This document shows, piece after piece, positions 1-8,757 of a DNA stretch of 64,000 nucleotides. The first letter of the stretch is position 1, and each line of letters begins with the position of its first letter. The translations under genes were made by a program, and so were the position numbers. This DNA is from JAPYTK01 sp964401935 (GTDB lineage: Bacteria > Myxococcota_A > Polyangia > Polyangiales > Polyangiaceae): positions 62,001 to 126,000 of the forward strand of contig CAYOAL010000011.1 in the NCBI GenBank assembly GCA_964401935.1, given 5' to 3'. The notes under the pieces were generated by a model. The model saw only the letters and a program-made list of their open reading frames with translations, was not told where the DNA came from and made no database searches.

Positions 1-75
1 GGTTTGGATTGCGACCCTGGCCCCGTCTGATTATGTTCGGGCGCCGGTAGCAACGCAATCACACGCGACCGCAAC

Positions 76-107
76 CACAGGCGACCGAAGGCACAGGCGA
101 CCGAAGG
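76..107 (+). repeat. Tandem 16-bp repeat in 5' leader
   Basis: Two perfect adjacent copies of CACAGGCGACCGAAGG (76-91 and 92-107) lie just before the SPFH gene. The second copy runs into AGGAGA, the likely ribosome binding site about 12 nt before the ATG at 120. A third, imperfect copy precedes them. Confidence 0.7.
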
Positions 108-119
108 AGAGCGAAGAAG

Positions 120-1676
120 ATGGGACTTTTGGATTTCGTCAAGAGCGAAGTTCGCCAGATGGCGATCGCCAGGCCCGATCAGTACAAGAATCTCATCCTC
201 TACAAGCACCCGGACGAGACGATCGCGAAGTGGGCACAGGTCACCGTCGACAGCGACGAGGGGGCGGTGTTCTTCAAGGAGGGGAGGGTGCACGGCATCC
301 TCGGCGCGGGCCGCCACACCCTCGACGCGGCGACCTATCCGTTCTTGACCGGCCTCGTCGACAAGTACGGCGGGGGCGACATCTTCAAGAGCGAGATCTT
401 CTTCGTGCGCACGCAGCCGATCCGCAACGATCCGGTGAAGTTTGGCGGCAAGGTGTCGATGACCGACCCCACCACGAAGATGCCGTGTCAGCCCATGATC
501 CACGGCGAGTTCGTGGTGCGCGTGATGGACCCGGTGAAGTTCATCATCGGCCTCACCGGGCAGTCGGTGCAGGCCCACGACAACAACGAGATCCTCGCCT
601 ACGTGAGCAAGGCGTTCCGGAGCGGCGTGCGCCAAGCGCTCGCGCGCATCCTCCACGAGCAGCAGACCAGCATCATCGAGTACGACATGGTGCGGGACGA
701 AATCGAGAAGGGCTTCCAGAAGAGCGTCCCCGATCTCGACGAGATCGGCCTGCAGGTCACCGAGCTCGTCGACTTCGTGGTGAAGCTGGCCGACAGCGAT
801 CGGCAGCGCATCGAGAAGATCTGGGAGAAGATCAAGGTCGCGGTGCTCGAGAAGAAGGCCGAGCTCGAGATGCGCAGGATGGAGATCGAGGTGGATCTCG
901 CCGAGCGCCAGGCCTACGTGAACATGGCGCAGAACCCGGCCTACATGGCGCACGCCCAGGCAGAGGCGATGATGGGCGCGGGCAAAGGCATGGAGAAGGG
1001 AGGCAGCGGCGCCGGCGTCGCCAACCTCGGCGCCCAGATGGCCATGGGGGTGGGCATGGCGGGGATGTTCCAGCAGGGATTCCAGCCGCCGCAGTACCAG
1101 CGCGTGCAGCCGCAGGCTCAGGCCGGGGGCGTGCAGTGTGGCGGCTGCGGAACCATGAACGCGGGTGGTAAGTTCTGCGCCAACTGCGGTCAGCCGCTCG
1201 CTCCCCCGCCGCCGGTCGCCGGTGGCTTCTGCAGCAACTGCGGCAACGGCCTGGCGCCGGGCGCGAAGTTCTGCGCGAACTGCGGCACCGCGCAAGCGGC
1301 GCCCCCTGCCGCGCAAGGTGCGCCCCAGGGCTATCCGCCCGCGGGCGGGCCGGTCGTCGGCGCACCCCAGCCGGGGCAGCCGCAGGGCTATCCGCAGGCG
1401 CCTCAGGGTTACCCGCAAGCGCCGCAGCAAGGTTATCCGCAGGCGCCTCAGGGTTACCCGCAAGCGCCGCAGCAAGGTTCTCCGCAGGCGCCTCAGGGGT
1501 ACCCGCAGGCGCCGCCGCAGGGCTACCCGCCCGCTCCCCAGCCACCGGGCGCACCGCCACCCCACGGCGGGGGCCAATATGCGCCTCCGGGACCGCCGGG
1601 CGAGGTTCCTCCGGGGGGCTATCCGCCGCCGGGCAGCGGCGGTCAGGGCGGCCAGGGCAGCCAGGGCGGCGGCTGA
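120..1676 (+). CDS. SPFH-domain protein with C-terminal double zinc ribbon
   Basis: 518 residues. The N-terminal ~280 residues match the bacterial SPFH (stomatin/prohibitin-like) group often annotated as virion core protein or YdjP-like: a beta-rich start (LILYKHPDETIAKW) is followed by a long helix rich in Glu/Lys around residues 215-270. Two CxxC zinc-ribbon pairs follow at about residues 340-360 (CGGC...CANC) and 371-393 (CSNC...CANC), then a Pro/Gln/Gly-rich tail with GYPQAPQ repeats. No signal peptide or clear membrane helix is seen, so it is probably cytosolic or peripheral to the membrane. The role is unknown; the family often forms oligomeric scaffolds. The ATG at 120 has a purine-rich ribosome binding site. 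SPFH plus zinc ribbon is a common architecture; the repeat tail is the variable part. Confidence 0.85.
   Translation: MGLLDFVKSEVRQMAIARPDQYKNLILYKHPDETIAKWAQVTVDSDEGAVFFKEGRVHGILGAGRHTLDAATYPFLTGLVDKYGGGDIFKSEIFFVRTQPIRNDPVKFGGKVSMTDPTTKMPCQPMIHGEFVVRVMDPVKFIIGLTGQSVQAHDNNEILAYVSKAFRSGVRQALARILHEQQTSIIEYDMVRDEIEKGFQKSVPDLDEIGLQVTELVDFVVKLADSDRQRIEKIWEKIKVAVLEKKAELEMRRMEIEVDLAERQAYVNMAQNPAYMAHAQAEAMMGAGKGMEKGGSGAGVANLGAQMAMGVGMAGMFQQGFQPPQYQRVQPQAQAGGVQCGGCGTMNAGGKFCANCGQPLAPPPPVAGGFCSNCGNGLAPGAKFCANCGTAQAAPPAAQGAPQGYPPAGGPVVGAPQPGQPQGYPQAPQGYPQAPQQGYPQAPQGYPQAPQQGSPQAPQGYPQAPPQGYPPAPQPPGAPPPHGGGQYAPPGPPGEVPPGGYPPPGSGGQGGQGSQGGG
1389..1523 (+). repeat. Three in-frame 45-bp tandem repeats (GYPQAPQ tail)
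   Basis: Three consecutive 45-bp units start at 1389, 1434 and 1479 and encode Tyr/Ser-Pro-Gln-Ala-Pro-Gln-Gly-Tyr-Pro-Gln-Ala-Pro repeats. Units 1 and 2 are identical; unit 3 has a few changes, including TAT to TCT at its start. The near identity at DNA level suggests recent expansion. Confidence 0.85.
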
Positions 1677-1856
1677 CGCCAGCTCGTCGTGGGCCCTCCG
1701 CCCACGGCGAGAGCGCGGGTGCTCGCTCGGAGGGCTGGGCGGCGCGAGGGGGCACAGCGACGGCGACGCTCGCCGCCGCGCTGCGCGCCTCAAAAACGAG
1801 GGTCTGCGTCAAGCCGCTTCGAACTTCGCGCGCGCGGTACTAAGCTCCGCGCCACC

Positions 1857-4310
1857 TTGAAGCAATCGCTCGTCGTCGTCGAGCGCGACGCGAAAACACG
1901 TCGCCTTCTGAAGGTCAGCCTGGAGCAGGCAGGCTACACCGTCACCACCGCGCGTGATGGGACCGACGCGCTGAAGAAGCTCGAGCTCGCGACGCCGCTG
2001 CTCGTGCTCACCGCCACGGATCTGCCGAAGCTCGACGGCTACAACCTCGTGCGGCGCATGAAGGACCACTCCGAGTGGGCGCGCATCCCCATCATCATGA
2101 TGACGTCGGGGAGCTCGCTCGAGGACAAGATCCGAGGGATGGAGCTCGGCGTCGAGGAGTTCGTGGCCAAGCCCATCTTCGTGCGCGAGCTGCTCGGGCG
2201 GGTGGAGGTGCTGCTCGCGAAGCGTGTGCGCGAGCACCTGAGGGAGAGCGCCCACGAGACGCGCGTGCGCGGCAGCCTCACCGATCTGCCCAGCGTCGAC
2301 CTGCTCGAGTCGCTCGAGCGCGGCGCGCAGAGCGGCGTGGTGCGGGTCGAGCGGGGCGGAGACGTGGCCGAGGTGTTCTTCCAGGACGGCGAGATCATCG
2401 ACGCGCGCATGAAGCAGCTCCGGGGTGAGGAGGCGGTGTACCGAGTGCTCGGGTGGCGCGAGGGCGCGTTCGAGGTCTCGCTCGGCGAGATCGACGCGGA
2501 GCGCGTCGTCGAGGTGGGGACCCGGGCCCTCATCGAGGCCGGCATGCGCCACGCGGCGGAGGTGAACCGGCTCCGCGGGCAGCTCCCCGGCGGCGACGCC
2601 GTGCTCGCCGTCCGTCGCTCGGCGCTGAGCGCGCGGATGAAGAAGATCCCCAAGTCGCTCGAAGGGATGCTCGCGCTGCTCGACGGGGAGAGGTCGCTCG
2701 AGGAGGTGATCGACGACTCGCCTTTCGACGATCTGTCCACGCTTCAGACCATCGCCAAGCTCCATGCCGAGGGGCTCGTGGAGGCGGTGGCGTCGGCCGC
2801 GGTCTCGTCCCCGCCAGGGTCGGCGCCGGAGCCGCGCGCTCGGGTCGAGTCATCGTCAGAGCCGGCCGCGGGCCCGTCGTCCGCTCCCGCGGCGGCGTCC
2901 ACTCCCCCCTCCGCGCCCGAACCCGTGAGCTCCGAGTCGGTCGCTTCGCGCGAAGCGCTCACGCGCACGCGGATCGGCCACACGGTGCCGCTCGAGGCCA
3001 TCGGCGCGGTCCCGCGCGGCGCGTCCGAGGCCGAGCGGGAAGCCCTCGCGCGGCTCGAAGGCGCCACGAACCAGGTGTTGGCGACGATCTCCGACGGGGG
3101 GGACGACGCGCCGAGCGAGGAGGACGACGAGGGAGGTGCCCCACGGACGCCCCGCGCCGGCGGCGCGGTGGGGGCGGACGACGCGGTTCCCGGCACGTCG
3201 GGCCGTCGCGACGTGCCGAGCTCCGCGCGGGGACCCGAGAGCGTACCGCCCGACACCGGCTCGATCGATCAGGGTTTCGGAGCGCCGGAGTCGGACGGCG
3301 AGCGTGAGCCGGAGTCGGACGGCGAGCGTGAGCCGGAGTCGGACGGCGAGCGTGAGCCGGAGTCGGGCGACGAGCGTGAGCCGGAGTCGGGCGACGAGCG
3401 TGAGCCGGAGTCGGGCGACGAGCGCGCGTCCGAGCGCGCGGCCGCGGCGGAGCGGAGCGAGCCGCCGGCGGGGGCGCGCACGCCGCCTCCCCGAGGTGAC
3501 GCGTCCTCGTCCGATCGCACACCCGCGGTGACGCGTCGCGAGGGGCGCCTCGCGAAGCGACGGCGCGCGAAGGGGCGGGCACCGTCGAGCGGGGCGAGCG
3601 AGGCGCCCGTCTCGGGAGCGCCGGGGGCAGGGGCGGATCCTTCGGAGCGCCCGCCAGCGAGCGAGGACGCGCTCTCGATGAGCCAAGCGTTCTTCGAGAG
3701 CGCTCCCGAAGAGGCGCCGCCGAGCGCCGAGTTTCCGGAGAGCGAGCGTGAGGTGCTCTACCTCACCCCCGAGCAGGTGAGTCGCAAGCGCGCGATCACC
3801 AAGCTGGTGGGCGTGGTGGTCGGGGTGCTCGCCGCGCTCGTCGTCATCATCCTGGTCAAGACGTTCGCCACGACGTCACCGGCGCCGTCGGGGAGCGCCG
3901 CGCCGGCGCCCACCCCCACGCGGAGAGCCCCCGAGGGCGAGCCTTCGGCGGTGGCGCCGTCGCCCGAGCCGGCGCCGTTGCCGGCGCCGGAGCCCGCTCC
4001 CGCACCGAGCGCGAGCGCGTCGGCCGACGCCGCCGCCGGCGGTGGCCCTCCGTCGGAGCTCCCCGACGTGGAAGATCCGTACAAGGAGCTCTTCGCGCTG
4101 GTCAACGCGGGCCAGAACGAGAAGGCGATCCCGTTTGGCTACGCCGCCATCAAGAAGGATCCAGAGAACGGTGACGCCTACTACCTGCTCGGCGAAGCGC
4201 TGCGGGGTCTGGGGCGGATGGACGAGGCGAAGCAGGTGTTCAAGCAGTGCGTCGAGAAGGCCACGAGAGGCCAGTACAAGAGCTACTGCAGCATGTACGT
4301 GCCCAAGTGA
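1857..4310 (+). CDS. Membrane-spanning pseudo-receiver / PATAN / TPR protein
   Basis: 817 residues from a TTG start. Domain order: response-regulator receiver (1-120), DUF4388/PATAN-like region (~135-300), long disordered region with six 8-residue PESDGERE-type repeats (~478-525), one transmembrane helix (~645-665, LVGVVVGVLAALVVIILV), a Pro/Ala linker and C-terminal TPRs (~740-817). By the usual receiver alignment the phospho-acceptor position is Ala53 (LTATDLPKLDG) and the acidic pocket reads ERD; Thr83 and Lys105 are kept. It may therefore not be phosphorylated in the usual way. The ATG at 1689 was rejected because the extra 56 residues are Arg/Pro-rich and look non-coding. TAAGCT ends 11 nt before the TTG. 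The topology suggests cytoplasmic receiver/PATAN and periplasmic TPRs. Confidence 0.8.
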   Translation: MKQSLVVVERDAKTRRLLKVSLEQAGYTVTTARDGTDALKKLELATPLLVLTATDLPKLDGYNLVRRMKDHSEWARIPIIMMTSGSSLEDKIRGMELGVEEFVAKPIFVRELLGRVEVLLAKRVREHLRESAHETRVRGSLTDLPSVDLLESLERGAQSGVVRVERGGDVAEVFFQDGEIIDARMKQLRGEEAVYRVLGWREGAFEVSLGEIDAERVVEVGTRALIEAGMRHAAEVNRLRGQLPGGDAVLAVRRSALSARMKKIPKSLEGMLALLDGERSLEEVIDDSPFDDLSTLQTIAKLHAEGLVEAVASAAVSSPPGSAPEPRARVESSSEPAAGPSSAPAAASTPPSAPEPVSSESVASREALTRTRIGHTVPLEAIGAVPRGASEAEREALARLEGATNQVLATISDGGDDAPSEEDDEGGAPRTPRAGGAVGADDAVPGTSGRRDVPSSARGPESVPPDTGSIDQGFGAPESDGEREPESDGEREPESDGEREPESGDEREPESGDEREPESGDERASERAAAAERSEPPAGARTPPPRGDASSSDRTPAVTRREGRLAKRRRAKGRAPSSGASEAPVSGAPGAGADPSERPPASEDALSMSQAFFESAPEEAPPSAEFPESEREVLYLTPEQVSRKRAITKLVGVVVGVLAALVVIILVKTFATTSPAPSGSAAPAPTPTRRAPEGEPSAVAPSPEPAPLPAPEPAPAPSASASADAAAGGGPPSELPDVEDPYKELFALVNAGQNEKAIPFGYAAIKKDPENGDAYYLLGEALRGLGRMDEAKQVFKQCVEKATRGQYKSYCSMYVPK
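3288..3431 (+). repeat. Six in-frame 24-bp tandem repeats
   Basis: Units starting at 3288, 3312, 3336, 3360, 3384 and 3408 encode Glu-Ser-(Asp/Gly)-(Gly/Asp)-Glu-Arg-Glu-Pro. The first three read SDG and the last three SGD, so two subtypes expanded separately. The last copy is degenerate. Confidence 0.85.
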
Positions 4311-4346
4311 ACGGCCTCGCTCACGCTGCCGACGCGCGGCGGTCGG

Positions 4347-5366
4347 TCAGCGCTGTCCGCGACCGATGCGGGGATCGAGCGCGGCGGTGAGCACGTCGAC
4401 CAGCACACTCGCGGCCACGATCGCGGCCGCGCTGAACAGCACCGTGCCGAAGATCACCGGCCCATCGCGGTGCACCATCGCGTCCACGGCCATGGAGCCC
4501 ATCCCTGGCCATCGGAACAGCTTCTCGGTGACGATCGCGCCACCGACGAGCGAACCCAGATCGAGCACGATGAGGGTGGTGAGGGGGATGATCGCGTTGC
4601 GCCCGGCGTGGAGGAACACGATCCGCGCCTCCGAAGCTCCCTTGGCGCGGGCGGTGCGAGCGTAGTCTTCCGCGAGGGCCGCGCTCACCTCCGCGCGGCT
4701 CAAGCGCGCGTAGAGGGCAGCGCCGAAGAAGCCGAGCGTGAGGGCGGGCAAGACCAAGCTCCGCAGCTGCTCGGCGGTGGTGGCGCCGTAGCCGTCGTGG
4801 GGCAACCAGCCGAGTCGGTGCGCGAGCACGTACTGCAGGCCGAGCCCGATGACGAAGGTGGGCGCGCTGATCCCGATCAAGCTCACGCCGACCGCGAGCT
4901 GATCGGCGACGGTGCCGCGGCGGGTGGCGGCGAACACCCCGGCGCCGAGGCCCAAGAGGAGCTGCACGAGCATCGCCGCGAGCGCGAGCTCGAGCGATCG
5001 CGGGGCCTTGTCCACGATGAGGTCGGTGACTGGCTTCCGGTAACGGTACGACACGCCGAGATCGACGTGCAGCTCACCGAAGAGGTTCTTGCAGCTCTGG
5101 TGATCGGGGTGGCCGCCGCGGGCCGGCGTCTTGGTGACGTGGGCGATGCGTTCCCAATACAGTCGGTACTGCGTGTACATCGGCTGATCGAGGCCGTAGA
5201 GCTTGCGCGCGCGCCGTACGTCGCTCGGGTGAGCTTGGGGGCCGAGCAAGACGCGCATCGGATCGCCTGGGAGCTGCCGCTCGATCACGAAGGCGACGCT
5301 TCCCACGCCGAGCACCACGATGGCCGCCCACACCAGCCGCCGCGCCACGTGCTCGAGCAGCCTCAT
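4347..5366 (-). CDS. Oligopeptide/dipeptide-type ABC transporter permease (DppB/OppB family)
   Basis: 339 residues, inner-membrane permease of the PepT family. It begins with the family hallmark: an N-terminal helix (RRLVWAAIVVLGVGSVAFVI), then QLPGDPMR, then YGLDQPM. Later membrane segments and a cytoplasmic loop with an EAA-like motif (DYARTARAKGASEARIVFLHAGRNA) are present, ending in DPRIGRGQR as is usual. The start is fixed by a 4-bp ATGA overlap with the stop of the upstream permease-binding-protein gene, so the two are translationally coupled. A longer start would add 28 Arg/Ala-rich residues. No ABC ATPase genes lie nearby, so the ATPases must be encoded elsewhere. The substrate is not known; peptides or nickel are typical for the family. 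Confidence 0.92.
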   Translation of the reverse strand: MRLLEHVARRLVWAAIVVLGVGSVAFVIERQLPGDPMRVLLGPQAHPSDVRRARKLYGLDQPMYTQYRLYWERIAHVTKTPARGGHPDHQSCKNLFGELHVDLGVSYRYRKPVTDLIVDKAPRSLELALAAMLVQLLLGLGAGVFAATRRGTVADQLAVGVSLIGISAPTFVIGLGLQYVLAHRLGWLPHDGYGATTAEQLRSLVLPALTLGFFGAALYARLSRAEVSAALAEDYARTARAKGASEARIVFLHAGRNAIIPLTTLIVLDLGSLVGGAIVTEKLFRWPGMGSMAVDAMVHRDGPVIFGTVLFSAAAIVAASVLVDVLTAALDPRIGRGQR

Positions 5367-7903
5367 CGGGCCCCTCCGGCGAGCCACACGTCGCGCACGC
5401 GCAGCGGCACGATCGGGTGGGGCACGTAGCCCATCACGCGCGGCTGCCACAGGTGCAAGGCGCGGCTCACGTACACCGGGACGACGGGCGCGTCATGGCG
5501 CACGATCTGCTCCGCCTGCGCGAACAGCTGCATCCGCTGCTCGTGGTCGGTGGTGACGGCGGCCTGCTCCACCAACGCGTCGAGCGCCGGGTTCGCGTAG
5601 AAAGAGACGTTCTGCGAGCCCTCGGGGGTGATCGCGCTCGAGGTGAGGATGGGCCCGAAGAACGTGCTCGGATCGGGGTAGTCGGCCCCCCAGCCCCGCC
5701 AGCCCATCGCCACCTCGTTCGGGGTGGTGATGAGCGTCACCCACGCCGCCCAGCTCACGAGCCGGAGCCGAACGCGGAGGCCGACGCGAGCGAGCTGCTG
5801 CTGGAACACCTCGGCCGCCGCCTGCTCGAAGGTGTCGGGCACGGTGACGTAGTCGATGGGATGGGGATAGCCCCCCTCCCCGGTGGCCGGGTCGAACGGG
5901 TAGCCGGCGAGCCGCATGTGCTCGAGCGCGGCCGCGAGATCGTGGCGGCGCATGGGCTCCTCGCGGGGAGGACCGGGGACCGCGGGCGGCAAGACGCGCG
6001 TGGTCTCGGTGACGTTGGCGCGCACCGCCGAGAGCACGCTCGGATCCACCGCTCGGTACACTGCGCGTCGCAGGTGTGGATCGTCGAAGGGCGCGACCTC
6101 GGTGTTGAGGAAGATGAAGCTCGTCACCGGCTTCGGCACCCAGGCGCGCTGGCCCTCCCACGCCGCGTCCTCGCCGTAGCGAAAGCTATCGACTCCGGTC
6201 AGCTCGGTGAGCATGTCGAGCTCGCCCCGCTCGAAGCGGTAGCGTTGGGTGCGAGCTGGCACGCTCTCGAGCCACTCGACGCGATCGAGGTAGGGTTTGC
6301 CGGGCTCGAAGTAGTCGTCGAAGCGCACGAGCGCGATCCGTCCTTCGAGATCCACCGTCTCGAGCGCGAAGGGCCCCGCGCCGCAGGGTGGGACCGGCTG
6401 CTTCGGATCGACGAAGCGGCCGGAGCGCTCGCACACGGGGGCCGCGAAGCCGAGGGACATGATCGACAGGAAGCTCACGTCGGGGCGGGTGAGCGTGACG
6501 ACGACGGTCTGCGGATCGGGGGTGGTGACCCCGGCGAGGCCGCCGTCGGGGTGCTTGCGGAAGTCGTCGTAGCCGACGATGTCGCGGTAGAGGTGGGCGG
6601 CCGGGCTCGCCGACTTCGGGTGGAGGGAGCGCTCGAGCGAGCGCTTCACGTCTCTCGCAGCGAGGGGCGTCCCGTCGTGGAACGTGAGGCCCTCCCGCAG
6701 GCGGAACCGAAAGGTCTTGCCCTCCGTCACCTCGAAGTGTTCGGCCAGCTCGGGGATGAGCGTCCCCGCCGTGTCGTAGGTGACGAGCGTGGCGAAGAGG
6801 AGATCGATCACCGCGCGGCTCGCCTCGTCGTAGCTGCTCGCTGGATCGAGCTTGGGGATCGGGGTGGTGCTCGCGAGCCGGAGCACGCCACCGCGGGTGG
6901 GGGTGCTCGGCGCCGGGGCGCTCGCGAGGGGAGCGGCCACCGGCTCGGTGCCGGCCAGGGAGAGGGTGAGCACCACCGCGAGCACCAGGCCGACGTCGGC
7001 GAGCAAGCGTGCGCTCCCGCGGCCGCGGGCGCGATGCACCCCGCGCCGCGGATCGAGCGCCTCCTCCAGCCCGTCGCCGAGGCGGGTGAAGGCGAGGGCG
7101 GCGAGGAGGATGAGCATGGCCGGCGCGGCGACCATCAGCGGGGCGACGCCGATGTACGACTCGGCCTCGTGGAGCATGCGGCCCCACGTGGGTTGGGGCG
7201 GCTCGATACCGACGGTCAGGTAGCCGAGCACCGCCTCGGCGAGCACCATGTGCGCGACGGCGTTGGTGCCGATGACGAGGAGGGTGGGCATCACCCCCGG
7301 CAGGAGGTGGCGGCGCACGATGCGGAAGGGCCCGGCGCCGAGGGCCTTGGCCGCCAACACGTAGTCGCGCCCTTTGAGCTGAAGCGCCTTGGTTCGGGTG
7401 ACCCGGGCGATGCCGGTCCAGCTCGTGAGACCGAGGATGAGCACCACGGTGGTGGCGTCCGCGCGGTCGACGGCTACCCCGATGGCGGTGATGAGCAACA
7501 GGTAGGGGAAGGCGAGCGCCAGATCGACCCCACGCATCAGGACGGCGTCGATGAAGCCGAGCCGGGTCTCGGCGGTCGCGCCGGCGGCGAGGCCGATGGC
7601 CGCGCCGATGGTCATCGCGATCGTCACGCTCGCGAAGGCGATGGAGAGGCTGAGGCGAGCGCCGTGGGCGAGACGGGAGAGCGCGTCGCGAAAGAGGGCG
7701 TCGGTGCCGAGGAGGTGCTCGAACGACGCCCCCGGTGGTGCGCCGCTCGGCTCCCGCGGGAGCGCGAAGTCGCTGACGTTGGGCGGCGCGCAAACGAGCG
7801 GTCCGATGATCGCGAAGGCCACCAACGCGACGATGACGCCGAGGCCGAGCATGGCCGAGCTGTCGCTTCGCAGTCGCCGCCACTGATCCGCGTTGAGCCG
7901 CAT
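5363..7903 (-). CDS. Fused ABC permease (DppC-type) and family-5 solute-binding protein
   Basis: 846 residues in one uninterrupted frame. Residues 1-~285 are a DppC/OppC-type permease: first helix MLGLGVIVALVAFAIIGPL, later helices and the EAA loop DYVLAAKALGAGPFRIVRRH. An extra hydrophobic segment (~298-318, ADVGLVLAVVLTLSLAGT) and a Pro/Thr linker follow. Residues ~335-846 are a complete bacterial extracellular solute-binding protein, family 5, starting GGVLRLASTTPIPKLDPASS. The additional helix would carry the C-terminus out to the periplasm, tethering the binding protein to the translocator. The family's binding proteins are normally free or lipid-anchored. The gene lies 20 nt after the hydrolase stop and overlaps the next permease by ATGA. 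Confidence 0.88.
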   Translation of the reverse strand: MRLNADQWRRLRSDSSAMLGLGVIVALVAFAIIGPLVCAPPNVSDFALPREPSGAPPGASFEHLLGTDALFRDALSRLAHGARLSLSIAFASVTIAMTIGAAIGLAAGATAETRLGFIDAVLMRGVDLALAFPYLLLITAIGVAVDRADATTVVLILGLTSWTGIARVTRTKALQLKGRDYVLAAKALGAGPFRIVRRHLLPGVMPTLLVIGTNAVAHMVLAEAVLGYLTVGIEPPQPTWGRMLHEAESYIGVAPLMVAAPAMLILLAALAFTRLGDGLEEALDPRRGVHRARGRGSARLLADVGLVLAVVLTLSLAGTEPVAAPLASAPAPSTPTRGGVLRLASTTPIPKLDPASSYDEASRAVIDLLFATLVTYDTAGTLIPELAEHFEVTEGKTFRFRLREGLTFHDGTPLAARDVKRSLERSLHPKSASPAAHLYRDIVGYDDFRKHPDGGLAGVTTPDPQTVVVTLTRPDVSFLSIMSLGFAAPVCERSGRFVDPKQPVPPCGAGPFALETVDLEGRIALVRFDDYFEPGKPYLDRVEWLESVPARTQRYRFERGELDMLTELTGVDSFRYGEDAAWEGQRAWVPKPVTSFIFLNTEVAPFDDPHLRRAVYRAVDPSVLSAVRANVTETTRVLPPAVPGPPREEPMRRHDLAAALEHMRLAGYPFDPATGEGGYPHPIDYVTVPDTFEQAAAEVFQQQLARVGLRVRLRLVSWAAWVTLITTPNEVAMGWRGWGADYPDPSTFFGPILTSSAITPEGSQNVSFYANPALDALVEQAAVTTDHEQRMQLFAQAEQIVRHDAPVVPVYVSRALHLWQPRVMGYVPHPIVPLRVRDVWLAGGAR

Positions 7904-7923
7904 CGCCCCCAGCCCGCCTCTCG

Positions 7924-8757
7924 CTACCGCTTGCCCTCGAAGAACTCGCTCACCACGCCCACGAACGCATCAGGCTGCTCCTCGTGCGGAGCGTGGCCGG
8001 CGTCCATCAGCTCGAGGCGTGCATCCGGGATCTCCCTGGCGAGCTTCGTGGCGAAGGCAGCGGGGAAGATGCGGTCGTGTCGTCCCCATACCACGAGCGT
8101 CGGGTGTCGGACGCGAGCGATGCGCGCGACGACGGGGCGGGTGTCGAGCATGTTCCGCAGCACCGCGTAGGCGCTCTCCCGCGCGGACGGTGTATTGAAG
8201 TAATTGTAGAACGCGTCGATGCGTGAAATAGGTATGTTTGCGCCGGGAGAAAAGACTTCATCTTTAAAGTAATTTCTGAAGGATCGGCGGCCGTACAGCT
8301 GCTTGAAAATCGCCCCTCCCACGACCGGCCACAGGGGGCGCCGCAGCTTGCGGTTGGGGGGGTGCGGATAACAGAGCGGCCCGGTGACCACGAGGCGTCG
8401 CACCAGCTCGGCGTAGTGCGCGGCGAGGGTGAGGCCCACCGCGCCGCCGAGCCCGTGGCCGAGCACGAAGGTCCGCCCCACGCCGTAGGCGGCGATGAGA
8501 TCGGCGACGGCCTCGGAGAACGCCTCCACGCTGTAGGGGTAGCGGGACGGGTTGGGCTTCTCGCTCTCGCCGAAGCCGGGGAGATCCGGGGCGATCACGT
8601 AGAAGCGCTCGGCGAGCGCGTCGATGATGTCGTCGAACGCCAAGTGGCTCACCAGAAAATCGTGGACGAGCACCAGCGGGGGGCCGTCGCCGGCCTCGAT
8701 CACACGCATCCGCACGCCACGCGCGGTGACGTCGCGCGTGACCCGTTGCGTAACCAT
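7924..8757 (-). CDS. Alpha/beta-hydrolase fold protein lacking the nucleophile
   Basis: 277 residues with a typical alpha/beta-hydrolase layout: LVLVHDF strand-turn, DLPGFGESEKP loop, nucleophile elbow, cap domain (~135-200), acid Asp228 in WGRHD, and His255 in DAGHAPHEE. The elbow reads GHGLGG, so residue 102 is Gly where Ser, Asp or Cys normally sits. The catalytic triad is thus incomplete and the protein may be non-catalytic or use another mechanism. Codons for residues ~160-189 (8191-8280) are AT-rich and encode many Asn, Tyr, Phe and Lys residues, unlike the rest of the gene. The start at 8757 was chosen because upstream residues are Arg/Pro-rich and the conserved fold begins right after it. 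It is the first gene of an apparent operon with the ABC importer. Confidence 0.85.
   Translation of the reverse strand: MVTQRVTRDVTARGVRMRVIEAGDGPPLVLVHDFLVSHLAFDDIIDALAERFYVIAPDLPGFGESEKPNPSRYPYSVEAFSEAVADLIAAYGVGRTFVLGHGLGGAVGLTLAAHYAELVRRLVVTGPLCYPHPPNRKLRRPLWPVVGGAIFKQLYGRRSFRNYFKDEVFSPGANIPISRIDAFYNYFNTPSARESAYAVLRNMLDTRPVVARIARVRHPTLVVWGRHDRIFPAAFATKLAREIPDARLELMDAGHAPHEEQPDAFVGVVSEFFEGKR

Noticed and set aside
1689..1856. ATG-started N-terminal extension of the pseudo-receiver
   Set aside because: Extension is Arg/Pro-rich, has no ribosome site, and the receiver fold begins right after the TTG at 1857.
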